Assembly (NCBI RefSeq): GCF_051020975.1
Contig: NC_135040.1
Coordinates: 923,501-987,500 of the forward strand
Origin: Osmia lignaria lignaria
Lineage: Eukaryota > Arthropoda > Insecta > Hymenoptera > Megachilidae
Length of the DNA: 64,000 bases
Direction: 5' to 3'
A model generated the notes under the pieces. The model saw nothing but the letters and a program-made list of their open reading frames with translations, was not told the DNA's origin and did no database searches. The translations under genes and the position numbers were made by a program. The first letter of the stretch is position 1. The number at the start of each line of letters is the position of its first letter. Positions 55,505-64,000 of the stretch are shown here, piece after piece.

Positions 55505-56314
55505 TTAATATTTAGTTGCGTATCCCTTGCTCCTTTGAACTGCTGTCAATCTGTTGTTCATGGAATGAACCAATTTTTTTGTAATTTCGCTTGTGATATT
55601 TGCCCATTCCGCATGTAGGACAGTTTTTAATTGGTCTCTACTCATGATATAGTGCTGCCTAATCCTCACTTCCAATTCATGCCATACATTTTCAATTATA
55701 TTCAAATCCGGCGATTGTGGTGGTGGCTCCAACACTTTTGGGCAATTATATAAGAGCCACTCTCTTATTATTGCAGCTTTATGTTTAAGATCGTTATCCT
55801 GGTACATATGGAACGTGTTTAATATACCTAACTTTACCGCACTTTGCTTTAAATTTTGTTTTAAAATTTGCAAATATTGCCACTTGTCCATATTCCCTTC
55901 TATTATATGCAGATTTCCCACGCCGGATGCTGCCACGCATCCCCACACCATTGTGGATCCATTTCCATGTTTAAATGTTGGTTTTATATTTTGTAACTTC
56001 AGCTCCTTGTTGGGCTTTCTCCAAACCAAAATTCTTCCATTCGCTTCATTTACTGTGAATTTACTCTCGTCTGTAAATAACACGTTTTGCCAAAAGGAAA
56101 AGTCTTTATTTATGTATTGTCGAGAAAATTCTAAGCGCTTCACCCTATTTCTTTCGCTAATGTGCGGTTTTTGTCGCGCCACTCTTCTATTATAATTATT
56201 TTTTGTTAACACCCATCTAACTGTTTCGGGGTGTACTTTCAAGTTAAAAGATTCTTCCATTTCACTAGCAATTTTTGGCGCACTTAGCATCGGATTCTGT
56301 TTAATTTGCTGCAA
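55505..56314 (-). CDS. Tc1-like transposase, DD34E, first helix domain missing
   Basis: 269 codons without interruption. Residues about 8-60 (NPMLSAPKIASEME, HPETVRWVLTKN) are the second helix-turn-helix of the bipartite Tc1 DNA-binding domain. The catalytic residues are all present: FTDESKF, then YQDNDLKHKA, then QSPDLNIIENVW, with 34 residues between the second Asp and Glu. The C-terminus KGYATKY is typical. Tc1 transposases are about 340 residues. Here the first ~60 residues are absent, and the frame opens at a TTG right at the inner edge of the right terminal repeat. TATTTTGCAG just before residue 2 looks like a splice acceptor, so an upstream exon is possible but not identified. The enzyme would bind the element ends and catalyse cut-and-paste at TA. 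Activity without the first helix domain is doubtful. Confidence 0.88.
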   Translation of the reverse strand: MQQIKQNPMLSAPKIASEMEESFNLKVHPETVRWVLTKNNYNRRVARQKPHISERNRVKRLEFSRQYINKDFSFWQNVLFTDESKFTVNEANGRILVWRKPNKELKLQNIKPTFKHGNGSTMVWGCVAASGVGNLHIIEGNMDKWQYLQILKQNLKQSAVKLGILNTFHMYQDNDLKHKAAIIREWLLYNCPKVLEPPPQSPDLNIIENVWHELEVRIRQHYIMSRDQLKTVLHAEWANITSEITKKLVHSMNNRLTAVQRSKGYATKY

Positions 56315-57119
56315 AATAGAAACCTAATTTTTACACATTGCTTTAATGTTATACTTAGCAAAAATGTTTCTCTATCGTGTGATATAATTAGATTTTCTCC
56401 TAGATTGTTAGTTTTTGAAATATAATAAATAACATCAGCCGACGTTGGTGCGATTTAGGCGTATCTTCCACTTCCATTATTATTTAAACATATTTACATG
56501 TCTATAATGTAATAACAATTTATATCATTTTATTCGGTAGATTCCACAGAATTATTACGTGAAAAAAGAACTTGAATATCTGCTATTGTAAAAGCATAAA
56601 TCAATTCTAAAATTGAATAATTGCAATTTCTGTTTCACATTGATTATCTCGAAAACTATATAAGTTAGATGAAAATGGTTTAGAAATTCGGATTCAGCAT
56701 AAAAAAATCTATAAGAATCACTCATTAAAAATTACAAAATCAATTAACTATTGCAATTTATCAAACGTTGTTGTAGGTGGACGGTTTTCACTATGAGGTT
56801 CATTTCGGACATGTTTCTATTTGTAATGCTATATCTCGATTATTATTCAACAGAATGTTTTGCTTTTCGAGTATATTATGTAGTTATTTATGTAGAATAA
56901 TTTAATATGCGCAATCATTGTATTTTATTTGTATTTATTATTTTATTTAGACTAATATACGCCCCGTTGCAGCTGGACGATTTTCACTGTGAGTGAGTGT
57001 ATCTTTTCTAATTATTTTCATAATCAGAATTTTTGGGAAGGCATTATACATGCCAGAAATTACACGCAAACTATTTCATAATAAACAGAACTATCGAGCA
57101 TATCATCTCTATATTGACA

Positions 57120-57227
57120 AAATATATTTCGGTTAAAAATGATACACGTAACTTTAGGTTAATGTTCTTGTATACGTTTTGTAAGTTTGGGTCACGATTG
57201 ACCCAAGAATCGTTGTTCAAGGCTTAA
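57120..57227 (-). mobile_element. Family Y MITE, partial copy 4
   Basis: TATACGTTTTGTAAGTTTGG then GTCACGATTGACCC..GTTGTTCAAGGC-TTAA matches the CCCTTGAACAATGG..GGGTCAATCG end of copy 3 in reverse. The other end is not found. Confidence 0.55.
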
Positions 57228-57229
57228 AT

Positions 57230-59155
57230 AATAAAATATTGTCTTTTGTAGTTCGAATGCTTCTTGTTCCAAATAGAATTTTAGTTTATTATGTAAAAAA
57301 CGCATTATATTATATTTTCTATTTTTTAAAGAAAAGGGTCGATCATTATGTAAGGATCGAAAACTGTATACGTTACCCTAACAATTTAGGAGATAATTTA
57401 GAAAAATCGATTTTATTATCGTCTAATCAATTATTTTAATGTTCAAGGAACGGGGGCCACGTTTTTGAGCTCAAACTTTGCATAGATTATTTCATTATTA
57501 ATTTTAAACAAAATTTTCATCAAAATTAAATTAAAGCCACTCTATTGTGTACATATACCATCAAATCAGGTTTTCTTAGGGAAAATGGGGATATAGGGAA
57601 AGTAGGAATCTTTAAAATCTTAATTTTTGGAACATTAATATTAGAAGTAATATAGAAACAAAATACTATGATCTTTAATTATTAAATATTTCAAAATTTA
57701 GTATATTACTATAAAGTACGATTAACAAAATAAATATTAATTTAAATTTCTCCGCGTAAACATTTACACGCAAGTAGTGGGAGACTACAGATCTGTAGTT
57801 ATGTATATGAGGCCCCCTTTGCTACATTGTCATTTCTGCTGGGGATGCTTAGGAGAAGGGGTAGCCTACGGGGAAGAGGGGGAGTCGTAATTTTCTTTGG
57901 GAAAGTGGTATTTGAGTATTTATTTCAAAAAATTCAAATTCAAAAGTATTTTGGACTCCAACAGTTGCTCAGACAGGCCTTTTTGTAGAATATGGACCTT
58001 GATTTTAATTAATTATGCTTTAAATCCTTATTTGTCCTTCGGAAATTTTCCCGAACTCCCGATGATCAATTTATTCCTAGATACAAGTCTTCGAATACTT
58101 TCGTAAATAAATGTATATGCATGTCAAACCTATCACTACAATTTTTTCTGATCTTGCAAAATAGTAATGTAATACAGAATCGTGCAACTATAATGTTTTG
58201 TAATTTGTATTCCATGAATATTAGATACCGTCGGCGTAACGATCACCATATTTTACTCCTGTTTTTATAGCGCAGTTGATATTTTTTGTTCTCCGAATCG
58301 AAATGCATCCATTTAAGGTTTTTTGAAGCAATTCATAACGATTTCCGTTTGTTAATAATTCAAACAAAAACTGATTAGCGGTAGTGCACATATATCATAT
58401 GAGATGAAATATACTTTCCTCTGTTTCATAACCATATCAACGACGTGTATAAATGTAAATGCAAATAGGTTCAAGGAAAATATCATTACTTCTCTCGAAA
58501 ATAAAAAGGCACTGCGCTACAATTATTTAAATTACTCAAATTAATTGATTTCGTTGAAATATTATAATTGTACATTTTATGCATTTGAATATTTTCAAAC
58601 TACAACGAAATTGATTTCATTTATTTAAAAAAATGACAGATTTTTTTACATTGGAAGTTATGTACAAAGGCAATTTCGTTCACTTCTTGGTAGTGCTTCG
58701 ACAACTGTTGGATATTTCCCGACTGTGATAAAGCACGATCATAAACCGTCATTCATAGGAACGTGTTTGACAACTAGGTGTGGTTGGTTCCTGGAAATTG
58801 ACCACCACTAATTACTGTTTTCCCTACTCTCATTTCATGTGGAAACCGTCTTACCCCTAAAATTCTTAGTCACTTACCTTCGATTATAATCAGCAATAAT
58901 TTTTAATTCTTTATTGCAATGTAATTTATTCGGGCTTTTTAAAGATTTTCTAACTACAAATTGAAATATTTTCTACTTTCAATTATTAAATATACTACTT
59001 TAAACATTTTACTTGGAGACTTTAGCACTGGACATTGGATAAAATTTTATTATATTAAATATTATTTTAGAGCTTGCTACACATTTATTAATATCTTGAA
59101 TTGTTAACAACATTTTAAAGTATGGAGTAATGCAACAAATTACATATCATAAATG
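57230..59155. other. No gene seen
   Basis: AT-rich DNA with short frames of no recognisable type. Confidence 0.5.
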
Positions 59156-59159
59156 TTTT

Positions 59160-59850
59160 GTTTTTTTTCTTCTTCTTTTATGTTTGACGATGATTTGAAG
59201 CGTTGTCCCTGCGAGCTTGGATGTCCGCTTACCAACGGTGTGAAGTAGGATGGCGTTACCGATGTAGTGATGGGTGTAGGCGCTGAGTGAATGCGGAGAA
59301 ATTTTCAAAAAAACCGCAAGGATGATATGCAGGAATTAAGAGTAGTGCAAAGCAAATACGAGCGAGTAGTACCGCTCTCAGCACGTGAGCGCGGATTGTG
59401 AAGAAGTTGGAAGCAGCGGCTGGCCAGCAGCTGAGCGTTCAGTCTCGGCAGCAGAGTCAATCGGCCCTCATAAGGGGAATGGGGTCTTCACCCTATACGG
59501 GATTGTGTGTCGATTGTATTTTCCAGTGAGTTCAACGAGCGGGTTTGGATGTTGGTTCATGACTGACAGACGCTCGATCAAGGATGAGGCAAACGCGTTG
59601 ATAGTAGGGGTCTCGGCTAGGATGTGTAGCTCAGCGGTTGAGAAGCGTTTGGGTTTATCGAGAATAATTTTTAAGCCCTTGTTTTGGACACGTTGAACTT
59701 TGAGTTTTTGGGTGTGGGAAATAATGTTCCACCAAATTTGGATTCCATAAGTTAGAACAGGGCGAATGCACATTCGGTACAGGTTTAAACGAATGTTCAA
59801 GCAGAGCTTGGATTTCTGAAAGATATGCGGATAAAGGAAGTAACATACTC
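59160..59850 (-). pseudogene. Jockey-like non-LTR retrotransposon 3' end (RT C-terminus)
   Basis: The minus frame 59800-59468, extended upstream to about 59850, gives the C-terminal part of a Jockey-type RT/ORF2: LYRMCIRPVLTYGIQIWW, KLKVQRVQNKGLKIIL and HPNPLVELTGKYNRH. Relatives end with the same layout (..IRP.L.YG..W.., ..QN..LR.I.., hPNpL). A 3' untranslated region of about 300 bp follows, ending in an A-rich tail (59160-59172 reads as T-rich on plus). The endonuclease and RT catalytic domains are absent, so this is a typical 5'-truncated insertion. Confidence 0.85.
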
Positions 59851-60211
59851 GGAGCCCCTGTTGATTCGGTCAGAGTCCGCTGAGTTCCAGAAGAGCCAGA
59901 CCAGCTACAGGTATGTTATCCTCAAGAATTGAGTTAGAGTTGTTGTGTATGTATAGCTATAACTATTTTTTTATATCTACGATAGTTTTAAAGATATACA
60001 AGGAAATATGGAAACACCTATCTACCTTCAGGGGGTGTTTTCACCCTGAAGAACTGAAATTGGACCAAAAACAAAAGTTGCGCTATACTTCTCTTGAGGT
60101 CCACCACAAACCAGCAAAGATTTAAAAAAATCGGAATTTTCGAGTTACCGAACTTCCCTTGTTACATGTACACGTGAATGGGGGGCGTCTTGCCCTTGTA
60201 ACATGGTTTAA

Positions 60212-62367
60212 GGGCACAGACTCCTTCGAGGCCTCCTCCGAATCGATGTAAGCGCCATTGGAAAGAATCGGGCAATCGTGAAAACACATAATTGAGAAAT
60301 TCGACATTTGACGGTGTGACATCTAACGTCATTATGCAGAATAAAAAACGAAAGTGAGGCGGCATAGTTGCCAAGTCACATCATTTGAGAGTTCTATCGC
60401 GGTGTTGCCGCATCTGTGACCATCTAGCAAAATGAATTTGCTCGAGCCGAGCGAGATTTTGATTCCTGGCGGACATAGAAAAGGACAGCGCGAGAGAAAG
60501 AGAAGGAGTATCATGAATCAAACAACGTAGGGCCGATCGGCGTAAATATAGTCACACGCTACGACAGATTCGATGAGACTCTGTAATACACATAACGTAC
60601 GCGACTATAAGACTTATAGGAATAAAAACTATATGGCATTAATAATTTCAGGAAAGGAATGAAAAATAAAGACATGTAAATTGATCTATAATATACAATA
60701 TTTATCGATTGAAATATAATCAATAAATATAAACAATGCCTCTTCTTTCTCCGCGCCGTCTACATCGTCGATTCCCATGACAGCCACTCCAGCCACGTGT
60801 TATTGAAATCTTTTTCATTTGAAATATAATAATGAATTTTAATATAATTGTACCTGCATATACAGGGTGTCCCAGTCTAAGTGTGACAGAATTATATTAA
60901 AATTCATTATTAATTTCTTTATTTCTTATTCCCTTCTTGAAATTATTATGTCAGGTAGTTTTCATTCCTATAAGTCTTATGGCCGCGTACTTACGTTATG
61001 TGTATTATTTCATTCGTTCTACCCCTACCAGCACCACGAATCCGCCGTTCTTTGATGTTTCCGAACATAGAAAAGGATAGCGCAAGAAGGATAAACAAAG
61101 AGAGAAAGACTCACAAGCACAACATTTAACCCAATATTATGCTATTAAATGTTGACCGATTTATATTGTGTTTAGCTTCATTTTAATCAGAAAAATCTTC
61201 TCCACATGATAGTAAAATTTTTATTAACAAAAAGTACAAAATAAAAAACTTTATTCTGTGCATTAGTATGGTCACATTGACACGGGGCATTTAAATGAAG
61301 GCAATAAATCCCGGTTTTAGTCCCTCTTTCGTCTTCAGCTACTGACTCTTTCTAATCAGTGTTTACTGACTAGGCAATCAAATTTGAAAAATGATTCTCC
61401 TATTCCATAACAGTTGCGGAGTGGACCGGCAATAATTATGTACATTTATCGAGTTTTCACTGTATATGGTGCAAGTTTTATAATTCATTTTTCTGGCATA
61501 CCATTTCAAGTATTCTATCTGTAATTTAATTGATGAAAAAAACATGATTATAAATATGAACAAAAAAGTTTGATGGTTGCACACATTAGTACATGTATTG
61601 TTTCATTCTCGAACCTCTTTCTCTCTCGAGCGCCCTATTCTTTTCTATGTCTGGCAGGAATCAAAATCGGCTCGAGCCTGTTGCAATTGTAACAGATGTG
61701 GCAACAGCGTGACAGAAGTCTTAATACGTTACGGCAACTATGCCATACTTGTGGCTATATTCGCGTAGCCATTTGTGGTGTCAAATTAGAATTTACATTT
61801 ATCGATTGATCTGTGTTTTTATCGACCCTGATGATAACGTGGTCAAATATACCATCAATGCCTCTGACGGAGAATCACTGAACTATTCTTATGTCTATTT
61901 GACGTCTGATGCGTGCAAATCGTAGATTCCATTTTACGTCTTCCAGAAGTGATAAATTGTGAAAAATCGAATTTCAGTGATATTGTGCTAGTTCAAGGGA
62001 AGTTGGTCTGCTCTGTTATCAGTGAAAAAACGATTAAATCGTCCAATATTCGCTAAAATGTAGCCGAACGCAGCATTCGGCAGCCATGTTGTTTGCTTAC
62101 AACAGCGTCTGTCTCAATCGTACAGTTTCCAAAATTCCATTTTTCTCAACGTATGATGTTTATTAGCGTTCAAGCGGACCAGACCGACCTGTAGCGAAGT
62201 CTACCCGTGTGTGCTGTACCCGCGAAAATTTCATTTATGCAATTATCGAGACGAAAAATGGAATCTACGAAATCGAGTGTCTCTCTCGCGCATGGCGTAT
62301 ACGTGCATACTTTCCGTTGATTGTGTGAGTGCACGCATACAGGTCATGGCACAAGGAGTCTGTGCCC
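60212..62367. mobile_element. 2.16-kb TTAA-flanked composite with nested palindromes
   Basis: GGGCACAGACTCCTT at the left tip (60212) is repeated exactly in inverse at the right tip (ending 62367), and both are flanked by TTAA (60208-60211 and 62368-62371). Further in, arms pair weakly: TGTGTTTTCACGATTGCCCG-like text and GGCAACTATGCC pair 60260-60380 with 61730-61830, and GATTTTGATTCCTGGCGGAC (60461) pairs with a reverse at about 61645-61665. Inner palindromes occupy 60589-61005. No transposase frame. Family X sequence is present at 61150-61260. Confidence 0.65.
60589..61005. repeat. Nested palindrome inside the TTAA composite
   Basis: ACACATAACGTACGCGACTA..TAAGACTTATAGGAATAAAAAC (60593-60635) is mirrored by GTTTTCATTCCTATAAGTCT..TGGCCGCGTACTTACGTTATGT (about 60958-61001). 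Within it TAATAATGAATTTTAATATA-ATT (60828-60850) is an exact 23-bp mirror of 60890-60912. TA-CAGGGTGTCCCAG at 60861-60875 in the inner loop looks like a separate MITE end. Confidence 0.7.
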
Positions 62368-62371
62368 TTAA

Positions 62372-63288
62372 CAAAAGTGCCCTTGACGAAAGTCATTAAG
62401 AAAGTTTTGAGGTTTATTCATCGTATATGCAATAATTATTGTCAGTACACCTTTAAATATTCAAATTGTAACATTATTGTACATATTTTAAAATTTGAAT
62501 ATTCCGATGCGTATGATTATTATTTTATACCATCATGAAAAACATTACTCGGAGAAAATTTATATAAGAATTGAGATCATTAAAAAAATAGAGAGAATTC
62601 TCTGCTTATTTCTGTACTACGACACTGACAGATTCCTTTGAAGTGGAACGGTCTCTTCTTTATGCGGCAAAAGGAACCGAAATGAAGGTTTCGTTAGTAA
62701 TCGTACTCGATGTTACAGACGTTTAATATCCTGGCTTAATAATACAGAAAGTCTTCGTTCTCTCTTTATTCTGATTGACCCACACATTCTATTTTACAAT
62801 ACAAGCCAGCGCAGCTGGCCGTTGTTGCACCTTCTTCAGCTCGGTGTCTTGTCCTAACGATCGAAATCTCATTTTCCACTGTCACAGATTGGCCGCTTTT
62901 ATTCTAGGCGAGATTTCCTCGCTAGAGGGAATAACGCCTCGTGTCCTGATCGTCCTCCGCCATTTAATTTCCTCCGTTTTCAAACAGACCATATAAATTA
63001 CGAGAACATCGCAAATAACGGAATTCCGCGGCTCGTTGTTCACTTATTCGAGGCGTACAATCGTCTAAGTCCGTTGTTACTCTTACGGAAACAAAGATGT
63101 CATCAAAACTTTCACGAAGCTTGTGATTAATTCCCGTAATTAATTGGACTGCTCCAGATTCAAGGCTTTAAACTTTCTTGGAAAGGCACTAAACATTACA
63201 ATGCGAGGATCAATTAAGTTTCGGGTAATTAAAGCAAGCTTTTTCTACAATACGTAACGAACATGCTACAAACTGTATATCATTGAAT
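62372..63288. other. No gene seen
   Basis: A GC-balanced stretch at 62800-63000 gives a short plus frame of no recognisable type. No repeats paired. Confidence 0.45.
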
Positions 63289-63292
63289 TATA

Positions 63293-63583
63293 CAGAGTGT
63301 CCCAGTTGAAAGAAGCCACTTAAATATATCCATTGTTTTTGATATTATGGTTTTCAAAAGAGAATATTATGGAAGACAAATTTTTTCTTTGTTTTTTCTT
63401 CTTTAATTGTGATTAAAGTCATTGTCACTTTTTATGTAGGAAATGTGTATTTCTTTCTGTTGCCTAAACATTTTTCTTCCACGATATTTCCCTTTGAAAA
63501 CAACTTAAATTACACTACAAACGTTTTCATAACATTAAAAGCAATGGAGATATTTAAGTGGCATTCTTCGCTGGGATACTCTG
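63293..63583. mobile_element. 291-bp MITE, CAGAGTGTCCCAG ends
   Basis: The left end CAGAGTGTCCCAGTTGAAAG and the right end (reversed) CAGAGTATCCCAGCGAAGAA both continue to GCCACTTAAATAT(A/C)TCCATTG. TA precedes the left end and TG/CA-type sequence follows the right, so the target duplication is imperfect. AT-rich interior. No coding content. Confidence 0.75.
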
Positions 63584-63772
63584 CATAATATAATTTGAAG
63601 AGTCCAAGAGAAACACGATCATAGTCACAAAAAATTAAAAATCATCTATTGACGGAACCCTTGGCGCGGGGGTTGCCAAATTTACGGCATGGGGGCTGTC
63701 TTTTTCTAGAATATGCTGCGATCGGGTGTTTCGGCCGCATACTCGATGATTCCAGATAGACCACACATTTTA

Positions 63773-64000
63773 TACAGTGTGTCCGCGCGTGACAGACGTT
63801 TTATTTCGTAATTATTTCGGCCCATGTTTTGGCGTGAACGAAAATTTATTTACATTATTAGTTTAAAAGATATGATGGTCAAGTTTCGTTTTTTAAATGG
63901 AACTATATATTTTGTTTCACATTATGTGATAGTGCTTTTCAAGACGAATTCATTAAGTTGTAATGTATACACCCGATTTTAATTAGTTTTCAAGATATAA
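63773..64000 (+). mobile_element. Probable MITE, left end only, runs off the window
   Basis: TA-CAGTGTGTCCGCGCGTGAC at 63773-63794 has the style of the other TA-flanked ends. The partner end would lie beyond the window. Confidence 0.4.

Larger units (their letters stand above)
54355..56999 (-). mobile_element. Tc1-like DNA transposon, 2.65 kb, long IR/DR ends
   Basis: Terminal inverted repeats 54355-55038 and 56317-56999 (about 684 bp each) are near-identical. Their tips read CAGTCACTCACAGTGAAAAT and CACTCACTCACAGTGAAAAT. TA follows the right tip (57000-57001), but the left flank is AC. Each repeat holds two copies of CTCACAGTGAAAATCGTC, one at the tip and one about 197 bp inward (54361 and 54558; right side ending at about 56993 and 56797, one with two changes). 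This is an IR/DR arrangement, as known in Tc1-like elements. A DD34E transposase lies between them on the minus strand. Confidence 0.9.

Overview
This window looks like eukaryotic, AT-rich intergenic DNA from an insect. The clues are BEL/Pao, Tc1/mariner, pogo/Tigger, hAT and TTAA-flanked elements, insect-type LINE 3' ends, and short TTAGG/CCTAA runs matching the common insect telomere motif. A hymenopteran would fit, but that is a guess. I found no host protein gene, tRNA or rRNA that I can support. Almost everything recognisable is transposable-element (TE) material, much of it nested and broken.

Layout. 1-8 kb: AT-rich DNA with a degenerate tandem array (1.7-2.26 kb), two copies of a TTAA-flanked miniature element, a 290-bp palindrome and a 204-bp pogo/Tigger-like MITE. 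8.2-14.3 kb: a 550-bp inverted repeat, then a minus-strand BEL/Pao retrotransposon with gag, zinc knuckle, protease, RT, RNase H and integrase remnants in order. It has frameshifts, a mutated RT active site, a deleted integrase core and no visible 5' LTR. 14.7-24.6 kb: a self-nested MITE, a 690-bp palindrome with telomere-like runs at its centre, a 2.3-kb pogo-like transposon with ~470-bp terminal repeats, a hAT MITE with a target duplication, a mariner pseudogene split by a MITE, and a 1.8-kb element with 310-bp inverted ends and a 22-nt poly-G tract.

25-40 kb: LINE-like tails, a pogo/Tigger-like element carrying a 43-bp minisatellite, a 1.52-kb near-complete palindrome, more MITEs and AATTTT-type low-complexity blocks. 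43-50 kb: hAT, TTAA-type and TA-type MITEs, including a hAT element with a perfect 8-bp target duplication nested inside a TA-flanked MITE, an unrecognised coding remnant, and a perfect 90-bp-arm hairpin. 54.4-57.0 kb: a Tc1-like transposon with ~684-bp terminal repeats, duplicated subterminal sites and a 269-codon DD34E transposase. This is the only reasonably intact coding sequence. 59-62.4 kb: a Jockey-like LINE tail and a 2.16-kb TTAA-flanked composite full of nested palindromes. 63.3-64 kb: two more MITE-like elements.

Functionally the window is a layered TE deposit rather than a pathway. The most notable theme is the density of long inverted repeats (more than a dozen in 64 kb), whose transcripts would fold into double-stranded RNA. 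I did not find a new multi-gene system.
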